64,000 bases of DNA from Bacteroidia bacterium (GCA_023653095.1 JAMNXP010000009.1:1-64000); one strand, 5' to 3'; counted from the stretch's first letter, positions 13,006 through 24,200 are shown. The notes: a model not told the origin generated them from the letters alone. Numbers and translations: made by a program.

Positions 13006-13319
13006 AACAGTATCAAATTGTCTTGGTTAATCTAGATCCTACTTTGGGGAGTGAGATTCAGAAAACTCGACCTTGTGTAGTCATTTCTCCCAATGAAATG
13101 AATGATCATTTGAGAACCATTGTCATCGCACCCATGACGTCTAAAAGTAAAAAGTATCCAACAAGGGTCAAAATCAATCACAACAACCAAGAAGGTTGGA
13201 TAGTAATTGACCAGTTGAGAACCATAGACAAAATAAGAATTGTTAAAACCTTTGATTCCCTACATGAAAACGAGATTAAAGAATGCAAACGGGTCATCCG
13301 TGAAACTTTTGTGGACTAA
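12996..13319 (+). CDS. mazF: MazF-type mRNA interferase toxin
   Basis: 107 residues, type II toxin that cuts mRNA at short sequence motifs. Hallmarks are IVLVNLDPTLGSEIQKTRPCVVISPNEMN, TIVIAPMTSK, and EGWIVIDQLRTIDKIRI, with the conserved Arg/Thr catalytic region. Complete and intact, paired with mazE. It ends 4 nt before the convergent mannanase stop. Confidence 0.92.
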   Translation: MEIKQYQIVLVNLDPTLGSEIQKTRPCVVISPNEMNDHLRTIVIAPMTSKSKKYPTRVKINHNNQEGWIVIDQLRTIDKIRIVKTFDSLHENEIKECKRVIRETFVD

Positions 13320-13323
13320 ATAC

Positions 13324-14583
13324 TCAATTTTTCTTTTGCGTATATCTCCGAATCATTTCCCAAGTGGAAGCATCGTTTTGAGAAACGGAATAGAGTCCTC
13401 TTTCTTCTTGAGGCGGATCAGCTAGGTATCCAGCAACCGATTCAGGCACGCCTGCAAATCCCCAGAAATGAAAACCTGAAATCTTATACTTCTCAACACA
13501 GTTTAATACAAATCTGTAATAAGCGTCTCGCTGTGAAGTAGCACTAGAAAACAACAAAGAATGCCCGTCACGTTGCATACCAAATTCTTCAATTATTAAG
13601 GGTTTATGCAGCCGCTGAGCCGCTTGAACGTGCTGAACAATATAACTTTCGGTTTTCGCCAAGGTAGTATCATTGATTGCTTCCTGGTGGTTCTGATACC
13701 AATTCCAAGTTTTTGGCCATAGGTGTAACGTACAAAAGTCAATGTCCCGAATAGCATGAATTTCCTCAAACAAACTTAGATCTTGAAGCGTACCAATGCT
13801 CCCCTCTACGCCAATGGTGACTAAATGATTGGAATCAATATGCTTGATCAACCGAGACGAACTTTGCACCCATTTTACATAATCTTCCCTTGCTGAAACA
13901 TCCATGGGCCTAGGCTCATTGGCCAACTCCCAAGCAAATATGGCTGGGTGTTGATTCAACGGCTGCCCATCCACACTGCTTTTTCGGGAAACTGTGTAAA
14001 CGACAGATTGTTGATAGAGATCCAGACTTAGTTCGTTAGAGTAAAATTTGGATATCCATTTGCAATAGCTGCTCCATTCCCATCCTGCCTCTTTGGGCAA
14101 AACTCCAGAAACGCCCGCCCATTCTAAGTATTGTCCAAATCCACCAGACCACTCCCAATTGTTTCCCAAAACCAATATGGCTTGCATGTCGCGTATCCAC
14201 AATTCATGCAACAAAATGTCCAAACCATTCATGATTTTCTCGGAAAATAACCCAGGATTAGTTTGAATTCCGGGAATCACTCGATAGGGATAACTGCTGT
14301 CTTGATTTCCTTCGAAGCTCACGAATACCCTCAGGTTTTGAATGCCCTGTTTCTTTAAAAAATCCAATTCCGACTTTAACCTTTGCTGTGAGGGCGCATC
14401 TTCTTGGGCTGCCAGTAGACTACCATACCAGTAATTACAGCCCTTGGCTAGGTAGGGTTTTCCGTTTTGAAAAAACTTTCCTTCCCGCACCTCGGTGCGA
14501 ATGAAAGGTCGAGGTTTGGGAGCTGCAAATGCAGCCAAGACATCCCCCGAAAAAAACAATAACAATAAAAATTTATTCAACAT
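13324..14583 (-). CDS. GH5 family endo-beta-mannanase-like glycosidase
   Basis: Secreted or periplasmic (hydrophobic leader MLNKFLLLLFFSGDVLAAFA). The GH5 barrel shows KGCNYWYGS near the start, FAWELANEPRP with the acid/base Glu, and PLIIEEFGMQRDG with the nucleophile Glu; the arrangement matches subfamily 7 mannanases. 419 residues is the normal size for a lone catalytic domain. No sorting domain is present, so it may stay in the periplasm or be a lipid-free export. Overlaps the LamG gene by 11 nt, last gene of a minus-strand operon. Confidence 0.87.
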   Translation of the reverse strand: MLNKFLLLLFFSGDVLAAFAAPKPRPFIRTEVREGKFFQNGKPYLAKGCNYWYGSLLAAQEDAPSQQRLKSELDFLKKQGIQNLRVFVSFEGNQDSSYPYRVIPGIQTNPGLFSEKIMNGLDILLHELWIRDMQAILVLGNNWEWSGGFGQYLEWAGVSGVLPKEAGWEWSSYCKWISKFYSNELSLDLYQQSVVYTVSRKSSVDGQPLNQHPAIFAWELANEPRPMDVSAREDYVKWVQSSSRLIKHIDSNHLVTIGVEGSIGTLQDLSLFEEIHAIRDIDFCTLHLWPKTWNWYQNHQEAINDTTLAKTESYIVQHVQAAQRLHKPLIIEEFGMQRDGHSLLFSSATSQRDAYYRFVLNCVEKYKISGFHFWGFAGVPESVAGYLADPPQEERGLYSVSQNDASTWEMIRRYTQKKN

Positions 14584-16717
14584 TGAATCTCAAAACAGAA
14601 GACTGTCCGTTTTGAGAAACGGCGATAAAGTACATTCCCGGCGCTAAATCAATCTGGATGTTGGATAGATTGGCTTGACCAGAGAGCATTTGTTGACCCA
14701 CCACATTCAAAATTTGGAAGTCGAAAGATCCTTCTATACCAGAAAAATTCAATTCATGGGAAGCTGGATTTGGATAAACACTGATATTCATGGGGTCATT
14801 TTTCAATTTGGAAGTTCCGTTTTTCTTCACTGTAATACATGCACTGGTATCTTTACAGCCATCAACGTTGGAAAGCTCAACAGCAAATCGACCGTCTCGA
14901 ATTATCTGCATGAATTTATTGGTTTCGCTGGCAATAGGAGCCCTATTTGCATCGCAGTCTAACCATTGATAATTATCTGCAGAGCCTATAGCAAAAAGGG
15001 TATCAGGACGTTGATCTACCGAATAGTCAAACTGAGTAACGGTTGCATGGATGGTTAAAATACTGTCACAACCCGCCTCGTTCATGATAGTGTCTTTGTA
15101 TGTACCTGATTTTGTTATGAAATACTTTCGAGAGGGGACTCTCCATCGTCTACAAACGTTGACATCTAAGGTCTTATAAGAATTGGGGGTAATGGTTAAA
15201 TCAACACGAATGATGCTGTCGCACAACTTTGAGTTGATGATGGTATCATAGTAAATGCCAGATTGGGTCCAAATTTTACCAGATGCGCTTGTATATGAGC
15301 CGCACTCAAAATCTTGAAAAAAGGAATAAGTTTCTTTTGACTTAAAATTGAATGCGATAATACTATCACATCCTACAGAATTTACCAGTGTATCATAGTA
15401 AGTTCCTGGAGATTTGATGATTTTTTGATTTGTGGGGATGAAAGCCCAGCGACAAAAATCGATGTTCTGAATAGAAAAGGATTTCTTACGCAATTTCACA
15501 TTAAACATTATAAGGGAATCGCATCCAATATAATTCTTGAGTGTATCGGTATGCCAGCCTTCTATTTCAATTTTTCGTTTGCTGTGTGGCATCACGAAAA
15601 AGTCACAGACATTGGTATCAAACAAGGTTGAATCGGGCCCTAATCTCAACTTAATGGTAATATTAGAATCGCAGCCCGCATAATTCTTGATAACATCTAA
15701 ATAAGTGCCTGATTGTGTAAAGGTTTTTAATCCACTAGGCGCAGTATAAGTACCGCAGGTTCTTACATTGATGGTTTTAGCGGTTGACTTTTTGATGGTT
15801 AAAACAATTTTTATGGCAGAATCACAACCTCTTTTGGTGGTAATGGTGTCATAATAAGTTCCTGAACTGGTATACACCCTCTTTCCGGAAGGAGCAGGAT
15901 ATCTGTCACATCTAACCACAGTATCAACAACGGAATAGACGTCAAATAGGAGCGATTTTCCAGCAATCCAATTGGAATAGGTTCCTAAAAGCAAGAAATT
16001 CTTCAAGGTACCGTCATTTTTATAACCAGAAAGGTCAAAAAGCTTTTTTAAAGTGCTGTTATTTTTGGAGGCTGTTCCCCAATTGAAATTATAATACGCC
16101 CTTAACGAACCATCATAACCGCATCTTCTTCTTTGGTAATTGTTGAAAATTTCTCCTGTGCTGAGTCGGCGCTTCCAAACCCTAACTTCATCTACTTTGC
16201 CGTAGAAATTCAATAAGCCACCCTCTCTCTTACCAATCATCAAAGGTGTACTTAAAGCATTGGCCATTTTAAAATTAGCATATATAGAGTCTTTCAAAAC
16301 ACCATTCATGTATACCCTCAAATACTGATCTGCACCAAAACTCGCTGCAATGTGCGTCCATTGATTGGTTTTAACTACGTTCAAAATCATCAATTCCTTT
16401 TCAACGGTATCATCAAAAACTCCGAAGTAAAGATGTCCACCATTGCCCGCATTCAGGTAAAATCCTGAATTCATGGCATTGTTATACCATGAAATGATGG
16501 CTCCCTCATCGGCCTCTTGTCCAAATCCATAGGGATAGATCCAAGCCTCGGCGGTAACAGCAGATTGAGTAAAATTCAATGAGGTATCAACACTGAACTC
16601 CACGTAATCATCAGCACCGTCAAAATCCAAACAATTCTCTTGACGGCCTTGAGCGTAAAGATTTTGGTTCAAAAACAAGATTGAAAGTCCTAAAGAAAGC
16701 TTCAAAAAACGAATCAT
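14573..16717 (-). CDS. LamG-domain surface protein with six two-cysteine repeats and T9SS sorting domain
   Basis: 714 residues, signal peptide to about residue 22 (...LFLNQNLYAQ). Residues about 25-210 form a LamG/concanavalin-like jelly roll (LDFDGADDYVEFS ... TAEAWIYPYG ... KVDEVRVWKRRLSTGEI). About residues 265-570 hold six repeats of ~50 residues, each with a first Cys, a Pro-Ser-containing turn, SGTYYDTI, and GCDSII followed by a strand. The end (SVYPNPASHELNFSGIEG ... PGMYFIAVSQNGQ) is a type A sorting domain. Probably a surface carbohydrate-binding or adhesion protein working with the mannanase that follows. Confidence 0.85.
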   Translation of the reverse strand: MIRFLKLSLGLSILFLNQNLYAQGRQENCLDFDGADDYVEFSVDTSLNFTQSAVTAEAWIYPYGFGQEADEGAIISWYNNAMNSGFYLNAGNGGHLYFGVFDDTVEKELMILNVVKTNQWTHIAASFGADQYLRVYMNGVLKDSIYANFKMANALSTPLMIGKREGGLLNFYGKVDEVRVWKRRLSTGEIFNNYQRRRCGYDGSLRAYYNFNWGTASKNNSTLKKLFDLSGYKNDGTLKNFLLLGTYSNWIAGKSLLFDVYSVVDTVVRCDRYPAPSGKRVYTSSGTYYDTITTKRGCDSAIKIVLTIKKSTAKTINVRTCGTYTAPSGLKTFTQSGTYLDVIKNYAGCDSNITIKLRLGPDSTLFDTNVCDFFVMPHSKRKIEIEGWHTDTLKNYIGCDSLIMFNVKLRKKSFSIQNIDFCRWAFIPTNQKIIKSPGTYYDTLVNSVGCDSIIAFNFKSKETYSFFQDFECGSYTSASGKIWTQSGIYYDTIINSKLCDSIIRVDLTITPNSYKTLDVNVCRRWRVPSRKYFITKSGTYKDTIMNEAGCDSILTIHATVTQFDYSVDQRPDTLFAIGSADNYQWLDCDANRAPIASETNKFMQIIRDGRFAVELSNVDGCKDTSACITVKKNGTSKLKNDPMNISVYPNPASHELNFSGIEGSFDFQILNVVGQQMLSGQANLSNIQIDLAPGMYFIAVSQNGQSSVLRFNVE

Positions 16718-16718
16718 A

Positions 16719-19406
16719 TTATTCTTTTATCAAATTAACATTTTGTATGTTACCTTTTAAATCAATCATTTGAAAATGATAAACCCCGCTTGACCACTTA
16801 ATTAAATCAAGCTCAACAACCCCTTGAATCAACTTAGAGTTCAACATGATTTTTCCATTCATATCGGTAACTATCAAAGAACCTCTTTCCGAAGCGATTT
16901 TCACTTTATCACGAGATGGATTGGGATATAGTTGAAATAATGGAGCCTCTAGTCTATTAATCCGGTTTAAAATGATGAGATACTTACGATAAGCCGTTTC
17001 AGACTCACATCCGAAATCATTGGCTACTTTCAACGAAATCTCGAACAGTCCAGCGGTATCTGAAGCAAACCAATAGGTTGAATCTGAAGATGTAGTGCCG
17101 TTCCACCAATATTGAGCGAACCCACTTTGAGCTCTCAAACGCATCGTATCGCCGGTGCGGCCTAATCCTTCGTAAAGATCAAATTGGGGAAGACTGGGTT
17201 GATCAATAATACTGAATATAGCCATCAAAGAATCATGGCAACCTGCTGTATCTTGCCCCATGAATTTAGCGATGTAGTTCCCAGCTGCGCGTCCCGTTGT
17301 AGAGAAATAAGCAAGCTCTTTAAGGGTATCTATGGTATTTTTATCTGATTCAATGTACCAAACAAACGACGACACATTCTTATTAAACGGGTAAGCAACC
17401 CGGATACTGTCGTATTCACAAACTTGTTGTTGACTTAAATTCAAAGAACCCGCTGAGGTATTTTTGAAACTAACCATAATCGAATCGTGGTATTCACAAC
17501 CTGACGAATTGGTTAAGGTCAACCAAAGTAAATCAGCACTGGGCTTAACTGATGTCAAGGTAATCTGCTTTGCAACACCCATTGAATCCTTACCCCAAGT
17601 CCACAATCTTGTTTCACCGCTATTCAATTTAAAAGTATCTAAAAACTGATAATCTTTTTTCAAGCACCACGCACCTTGATTGTCTTGAATAATTTGCGCG
17701 TCTAACTTGCGATCCACCATAACTGAATCATACCTTCTTGCACCCCATTGCCACCAGGTACCAGATGCACTGCTCATTTGTTTTAAAAACCTCACCGAAA
17801 ATAGATAAGTACCCGCACTTTTAGCAATGATTGCTTGAGTGTCAGCGGCTGCATACATGCTCTTAGAAATCAAGTTATTACCAGCCCACTCTTCCACCAA
17901 AACTGAGTCAGCCAAGTCGTTTACATATCCCCAATTGAGAATGACGTCTTCGTTGCAGTTGGAAGTTACGCTTAAATTGTGAACGTTATCTACCACCAAC
18001 ATCCTTAATGTTGGATCGCCCATTAAGGCCGTATGTACTCCCGACATCCATGCTGCTGCATTGTAAATATTCCAGGTATTGTACGTTCTTAAAACAGCGT
18101 CTGCCAGGGGGTAACCTTGAGCACATGAATGCATCATCCAATAGGGTCTTCCGCTCCAAACACTAGATAGTCCCCATCCCTTGGATGCCAACGGTGCTCT
18201 CAAGAAGTTATCGCTGTTATCCCAATCACCAAAGTAACTACCAAAAGTCATGGTGAATGGATTCAATAAACTGTCATTTACAAAATCGCTTGAACTCGCT
18301 ACACCTCCGCAACTGGTGTAGGTACCTGCACCACATCCATAACTCAACAAATAGTCCTTGCTTTTCAATTCGGTTATGTAATCTTGTGTGCTTGGTGCTT
18401 GCGCACTAAAAACCGATATGTTTCTATATCCTCCAGAAGCAAAGGCCTCACTTCCAAAATACCCAAAATTGTCGTCTATCAATCCTCTATTTTGCGCCTT
18501 TCTCTCACCCGTTCTAAAAAGCATGGCTTTGTTTAAATACCTTTTAATCAGCTGAGTATCATTTCCGAAAGATGGCATATCCGTTAAATCTACCCTGCCT
18601 ACAGGCAACTGACAATAATCAATAATGGTTTTGGTTGCAGTATTCAAACGGCTGATATCAAACTTTCCGTCATTGGGAGCGTTGTGATTCCGAGAATAAG
18701 TTGCGGCCGTATTGTTTACAGAATTATCGGTCCAATTCACATAAAAACAACCGTAATACATATCTGCGGGCCACGCTCCGAGATGGTCTAAATGCCCGTC
18801 AGGACGCATATTGCCAGAGTATGGAACCGGAATTCTTCCGAGTAAAAAAATGGATGTAAGTTGAGTGGTATCTTTTTGCCAATGATTGTAAATCCAACTT
18901 TTTACTGCCGGCGGATTCTCAGTTATTGCCACATAGTGTGTATCAACTTGATATCCTTCGTTCTGAAGCTGTAGAATATATTTTTTAATTTCGGGGGATG
19001 CGGTGGACTTGTATTTATCTTCAATAAGTAAGAGCACTCGACCTAGTGACTCGTTTGCAGGAACATCAAACCCTGCTAAAATATAACCATTGCCATCAAA
19101 TCCGGTGTAATTGGATGAGGTTCTAGCGACCCGGTATTCTTTTCGAGTTCGTATTTTATAGGCTGTATCTGTGAAAGACGAGTCTGACCCTGATAAATCT
19201 GCTAAACGATCCCAACCTGTATTGCTGGAATTTTTGGTAAAGACTTGGTATCTTGTTGAACCTGATTGTTGCAACCATTTCAGTTCTATATGCTTAGAAG
19301 AATTCAAGTTGGCTTTGATTTCAACTCCAACTTCTCTGGCTGTTTGCGCATTTAGTTGGGCAGTTAAAAAAAGTGCTCCTAAAATTAATGTAAACTTATT
19401 CTGCAT
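16719..19406 (-). CDS. Gingipain-like (C25 fold) T9SS-exported protein, active site not evident
   Basis: About 895 residues with signal peptide MQNKFTLILGALFLTAQLNAQ. Order: fibronectin-III-like domain (residues ~30-105, IELKWLQQSGSTRYQVFTK), then a C25-like domain (~110-480) recognised by GYILAGFDVP, VLLLIEDKYK, LQNEGYQVDTHYV, SIFLLGRIPVPYSG, LPVGRVD and the closing ALMGDPTLRML, then Ig-like domains and a type A sorting domain (LYPNPSRDKVKIASERG). At the places where gingipains carry His and Cys I read LSYGCGAGTYTSCGG and MTFGSYFGDWD, which lack the expected pair. It may be a structural relative rather than a protease. ATG 19406 chosen over TTG 19418. First gene of the operon. Confidence 0.75.
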   Translation of the reverse strand: MQNKFTLILGALFLTAQLNAQTAREVGVEIKANLNSSKHIELKWLQQSGSTRYQVFTKNSSNTGWDRLADLSGSDSSFTDTAYKIRTRKEYRVARTSSNYTGFDGNGYILAGFDVPANESLGRVLLLIEDKYKSTASPEIKKYILQLQNEGYQVDTHYVAITENPPAVKSWIYNHWQKDTTQLTSIFLLGRIPVPYSGNMRPDGHLDHLGAWPADMYYGCFYVNWTDNSVNNTAATYSRNHNAPNDGKFDISRLNTATKTIIDYCQLPVGRVDLTDMPSFGNDTQLIKRYLNKAMLFRTGERKAQNRGLIDDNFGYFGSEAFASGGYRNISVFSAQAPSTQDYITELKSKDYLLSYGCGAGTYTSCGGVASSSDFVNDSLLNPFTMTFGSYFGDWDNSDNFLRAPLASKGWGLSSVWSGRPYWMMHSCAQGYPLADAVLRTYNTWNIYNAAAWMSGVHTALMGDPTLRMLVVDNVHNLSVTSNCNEDVILNWGYVNDLADSVLVEEWAGNNLISKSMYAAADTQAIIAKSAGTYLFSVRFLKQMSSASGTWWQWGARRYDSVMVDRKLDAQIIQDNQGAWCLKKDYQFLDTFKLNSGETRLWTWGKDSMGVAKQITLTSVKPSADLLWLTLTNSSGCEYHDSIMVSFKNTSAGSLNLSQQQVCEYDSIRVAYPFNKNVSSFVWYIESDKNTIDTLKELAYFSTTGRAAGNYIAKFMGQDTAGCHDSLMAIFSIIDQPSLPQFDLYEGLGRTGDTMRLRAQSGFAQYWWNGTTSSDSTYWFASDTAGLFEISLKVANDFGCESETAYRKYLIILNRINRLEAPLFQLYPNPSRDKVKIASERGSLIVTDMNGKIMLNSKLIQGVVELDLIKWSSGVYHFQMIDLKGNIQNVNLIKE

Positions 19407-19473
19407 AATTCGTTGCAATTTACAATAAAATTTCGAGCCTAATCACCTCGTTTTAAATACACAATTTCATGGT

Positions 19474-19491
19474 TTATTGACCAATCAATAA
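19474..19491. promoter_or_regulatory. Inverted repeat in divergent gap
   Basis: TTATTGA-ccaa-TCAATAA, perfect 7-bp arms, between the divergent gingipain-like operon and olsF. Possible operator; nothing else supports it. Confidence 0.3.
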
Positions 19492-19528
19492 CTATTATTT
19501 AACAATTCAGCCGTATTTTAGTAAAATT

Positions 19529-21178
19529 ATGGAGCAGATTTTTGCAAAACGAATATTAGGGTGGAATAGAGCGAAAAGAATCTTTGATTCATGGACCAAT
19601 CTGCAAATTCATCAGTTTTTAACTGAGTACAAGAATCGATCAAAAGTCAAACACATCATCAACTCACGTCAAATAAAAAACATACCTCAAAGCGGGTCGT
19701 TATTGGTTCTTGCAAATCATCCCACGGGCATTGCGGACGGATTATTGATTCTAGACACTATCATGAACATCAGAACTGACGTTAAGCTGATTGTCAACTC
19801 AACTACATATCCTCTGGGAGCACTAAAAGATTATATCATTGAGGCTGAAATCCCTTTGCGCAATCCAAAAAATATCGATGAAATCGAAACCTCACCCAAA
19901 AACGCTCTTGCCATTAAGAGCGCATTAAAATGGTTGGAAGAAGAACATTGTTTGGTGTTATTCTCAAATTCGGAAGTAGATACAGAAAGGCGCATCCACC
20001 GAAAATTCTCGGAGAACTTTTGGCATCCAACTGCAAAAAAAATCTTGGTTAAGTACAATGGAACCACACTTCCTTGGGCCATCAGAGGTCGAAATAGTGC
20101 TCTATTCTATCAACTCTCCAAGATAAATCCCAGTCTAAAAGCAGCTCTTCTTCCAAGAGAGGGACTCAAACGCAGATTGAGACCGGTGAGGTCTTTTATT
20201 GGGAAACCCTTCAAGGTCACCGATGAACTTTCGGTAGCTGATCTTGAATTAAAGATACGATTGATGAGCAGGCAGACGAGATTTTTGCAATTGCCTCCTG
20301 TAATTAAACTTCCAAAGAAACCTCTAGCAAGCATAGCATCTGAGTTACCTGCAGAGTCAATCATTCACGAAATTTCATTGCTTGCTAATCCATTGACTTT
20401 CAAGGGTGGAAACCAAGTTTTCCTAACCACACAGAAACAGTCTCCAAATATAATTTTGGAAATTGGCAGACTGCGTGAAATTACTTTTAGGGCTGTAAAT
20501 GAAGGTTCTGGAAAAAGTAGAGATTTAGATGCATTCGATCAGGATTTTCATCATTTAATTTTGTGGGATTCTGAAGCTCAAAAATTAGTAGGCGCCTACA
20601 GATTGGGTATTGGTAGTTTACTTTATGAAAAAGAAAACTACCACTCCATCATTCATGATTTTTACAGAAAAAATCCATCAAATGAGGATATTTTAAGGGC
20701 GTCTATGGTTATGGGAAGAGCCTTTGTTGTGCCAGAATATCAACAGAAAGCGTTTCCTTTATTCGTTTTATGGCAAGGCATCATGGAAACGTTGAAACTA
20801 CATTCTGAAGTAAAATACTTGATTGGACAAACCAGCTTGCCCAACAGTTTCCACAAATATTCGAAACAGTTGATCACTGGCTTTCTTTGGAAACACTTTT
20901 CGGACAGAGAAATTTCGCAACACTTTGTACCAATTCACCCACTTAAACTACGAAAAAATCCTTTAGTACAAGGTTGGATATCGCAATCATCTCCAAGTGA
21001 CATTAAGCGCATGGATAGAATCATTGAATGCATTGAGCCCAACGGGAATAAAACTCCGATGTTATTCAAGCGTTACGTAGAACAAAATGCGCGTTGCATT
21101 GGCATCAATATAGACCCCGATTTCCAAAACAGCATTGATATTTTGATGTTGACCAAAGTTGAAGATATTTCTCTATAA
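19529..21178 (+). CDS. olsF: OlsF-like bifunctional aminolipid acyltransferase
   Basis: Two fused domains that together make N-acylated, then O-acylated amino-acid lipids (ornithine or glycine lipids). The N-terminal half (about 40-240) is a PlsC-like O-acyltransferase with NHPTGIAD (the H-x4-D motif) and a basic patch. The C-terminal half (about 290-540) is OlsB-like, GNAT-type: LEIGRLREITFRAVNEGSGK, FHHLILWDSEAQKLVGAYRLG, MVMGRAFVVPEYQQKAFPLFVLWQGI. 549 residues is slightly short for OlsF. Which amino acid is acylated cannot be read from the sequence. Confidence 0.85.
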   Translation: MEQIFAKRILGWNRAKRIFDSWTNLQIHQFLTEYKNRSKVKHIINSRQIKNIPQSGSLLVLANHPTGIADGLLILDTIMNIRTDVKLIVNSTTYPLGALKDYIIEAEIPLRNPKNIDEIETSPKNALAIKSALKWLEEEHCLVLFSNSEVDTERRIHRKFSENFWHPTAKKILVKYNGTTLPWAIRGRNSALFYQLSKINPSLKAALLPREGLKRRLRPVRSFIGKPFKVTDELSVADLELKIRLMSRQTRFLQLPPVIKLPKKPLASIASELPAESIIHEISLLANPLTFKGGNQVFLTTQKQSPNIILEIGRLREITFRAVNEGSGKSRDLDAFDQDFHHLILWDSEAQKLVGAYRLGIGSLLYEKENYHSIIHDFYRKNPSNEDILRASMVMGRAFVVPEYQQKAFPLFVLWQGIMETLKLHSEVKYLIGQTSLPNSFHKYSKQLITGFLWKHFSDREISQHFVPIHPLKLRKNPLVQGWISQSSPSDIKRMDRIIECIEPNGNKTPMLFKRYVEQNARCIGINIDPDFQNSIDILMLTKVEDISL

Positions 21179-21196
21179 TATGATTGACATTTTTTG

Positions 21197-21204
21197 TAAT
21201 TTTG
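21197..21204 (+). promoter_or_regulatory. -7 element of the IPT/Ig protein gene
   Basis: Perfect TAATTTTG, 15 nt before the chosen TTG start at 21220. Its position means the alternative upstream TTG at 21184 would be outside the transcript. Confidence 0.4.
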
Positions 21205-21219
21205 GATGATTTTAATTTC

Positions 21220-24200
21220 TTGAAAACTACCAGCCCTTACATATCTTTAATTGTACTACTCTTATTTTCGTTTTTTGCGAAAAGCACCAATGCACAGGCA
21301 GTTTCTGTGGCCAGCTTTTCACCAGTGTCGCAAATTGCTGGTAAAACCATAGCGGTTACTGGTAGCAATTTCGCTTCCACCGGAATGACCGTAACGGTGG
21401 GTGGTACATCTGCCTCATATTCTTTGAGTTCAAGCAGTTTAATTGTTGTGACCATTCCAACCGGCGCTCAGTCTGGAAGCATTTCGGTGAGTCGTTCAGG
21501 CTTTACCACGGGCTCAAAATCAGGGTTCATTTTTATTGAGACCATCGATAGGATGATCACTGATTATAACGGTTATTGGTCATCAACCATACAATCGAAT
21601 AATTCCACTCTTCCAGATTTATCACACAATCTTCTTGCCTTTAAATTTGGATCAACCCTTTATTCTACAGGTGTGTCAGACACTGTTTTATCCAATAGAT
21701 CGATTACTTACACTTCCGGACTTTGGAATGCTTTCCCTGTAAATACCCTCACAGGAAGCGGAACCGATGCCGTTTTGTTGTGGGCATCCAAAAATGACGG
21801 TACTCTAACCCAACAACTCAATCCTCAAAAGAAAATCAAAGATGTACTGATTGACGGTAAACGTGGACTCGACATGGGAACCGGGATTGCCAATTTTGAT
21901 GCCGAAATTGAATTTACTGTCACCAACATTGACCCCAACAAAATTTCAGACTCTGAACCTGATATACTGGTTACACAGGTAGCTTCACCAACACAAGGAA
22001 TTTATGACCGCTTTTATTTTGTTGATGCAAGCAATAATAGAGTTGGCGACGAAGTTACTGCCATTGCCTACGATATACCTATTTTGGGCGAATACTATTT
22101 AGATCTTTGGAATTTAAATTCTGCCTCAAACAGTCTCATATCAAACACTGACGCCGTCTCTAGCACCGTTTTTAATAACGGACTCAACAGCACCCGTGAG
22201 ATGAGGTTATTTGCCTACAAACTGAGCGACTTTGGTCTAACATCTTCAAATTACTCATCTGCGGTTAAATTGGTATTCAAACCGGGCGGTGTTGCTGATT
22301 ATTCTTTTGTAGCTTACAATGCAAACACATTTGTGATTCCTACGGCTGATATTTCTCAACAACCGGTGAGCGATATTGAATGTTACAATTCTGGAAATAC
22401 CGTCACATTTAGTGTGAGCGCTACAAACCCTACCTCTGTGGGAGCAAATGGTGGAACCATCACCTACCAATGGAAGAAAAACGGAACCAACATTTCGGGG
22501 GCTACATCAAGTACCTACTCCATTTCAAATCCTGTTGCTTCTGACAACGGAGCATACACTTGTGAAGTAACCAACAATTACGGATCCATCCTCACCGATC
22601 CTGCATATCTAAACATTTATATTATAGCGCATCCGCAAGCTACGAGTACGTGTATCAATAGTGCCGCCACGCTTTCCACAAGCGCCGGTGGAAATTACCC
22701 CACATATCAATGGTATAGCAATACAACAGCATCTAACTCTGGTGGAACGGCCATCTCGGGAGCAACTTCAAGTACCTATTCTCCGCCAGTTTCAACCGCT
22801 GGCACTTATTATTACTACTGCAAAGTGGCTGCACCTTCTTCAGGATTGGGATGTACCATTGATGTAACCTCAGACGTGGCCACCTTTATTGTTTCACCTA
22901 CTACCGTTGCAGGAAGCCTATCAGGAACAACTACCGTTTGTTATGGAACCAATTCAACTACTTTAACTTTAACCGGACAAACCGGTGATGTGGTTAACTG
23001 GGAATCATCAGCTTCGAGTAATTTCTCTTCAAAAACCACCATCGCAAATACTACCAACACATTAACTGCTCAGAACTTAACTTCTTCTACTTATTACAGA
23101 CCTGTGGTAAAGAGTGGCGCTTGTGCAGCATTATCTCCCACATCTTCACTAATCACCGTCAACACTACCTACACTTGGGAAGGCGATGTTAGTACTAGCT
23201 TTGGGAATGCATCCAACTGGGTGCAAGGCTGTGTGCCGCACTCCGGTGCCGATATTTCCTTCAGAACCACCTCTGCTCCTGACCGAATCTGTGAACTTGA
23301 TCAAGCGCGTACCCTGCGCAACATCACCATCGCCGGAAGTTCTGCCACCCACATCTTTGACCTTAACAATCAAACCCTCTCTCTGAGCGGCTCTTTGACT
23401 TTATCTAGCGCGAACATCGATGCCCGCGATGCCTCTTCCACCCTCAGATTCAGCGGATCAACTGCCCAAACATTACCATCAGGCTCTCTCGTCAACAACG
23501 AAATTGCCCGACTCACCATCAACAACAGCGCCGGCGTTTCTTTGGGAGGGACAACCAATCTTACTCGTTTATTGACCTTGGTCACAGGAACCTTAACCAC
23601 CAGCGGCCGACTTACCTTCAAGAGTACTGCCGATTATACCGCTCAATTAGCAACCGTTCCTGCGTCTGGAACCAGTATTTCTGGCAATGTCACCGTCGAG
23701 AAATACGTCCCCGCGAAGCGGGCATTTAGGCTCTTAAGTCCAACGGTAACCACAACCACCTCCATCAACGCCAATTGGCAAGAAGGCGGCTCTACCTATT
23801 TAGACAACCCCAATCCCGGATACGGAACCCACATCACGGGGTCTCTAACTGGCGCTAACGGATTGGATGCAACCCTGACTGGAAATCCGTCGCTTTACAC
23901 CTTCAACAACGCCACCCAAAGTTGGTCATCGGTGCTCAATACCACCACTCCTACGTTGGCTGCAGGCACTCCTTACCGATTGATGATTCGCGGTGGAAGA
24001 ACCGTAGACATTTACCAATCTGACAACAATCCAACACCTACAAACACCACCCTTAGAGCAACAGGTAGCATTCTTACGGGTTCATATGCTGTCAATAATT
24101 TGAGCAGCACTCCCGGAGCAGACAATTTCATTGGAAATCCCTACCAATGCGCCGTTGATTTGAGCCAAATCATCACTTCATCGGTGGCTAATTTGAACAG

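Noticed and set aside
21184-21219. Upstream TTG start for the IPT/Ig protein
   Set aside because: It lies before a perfect -7 element, so it would not be transcribed, and it would put a polar stretch before the signal peptide.
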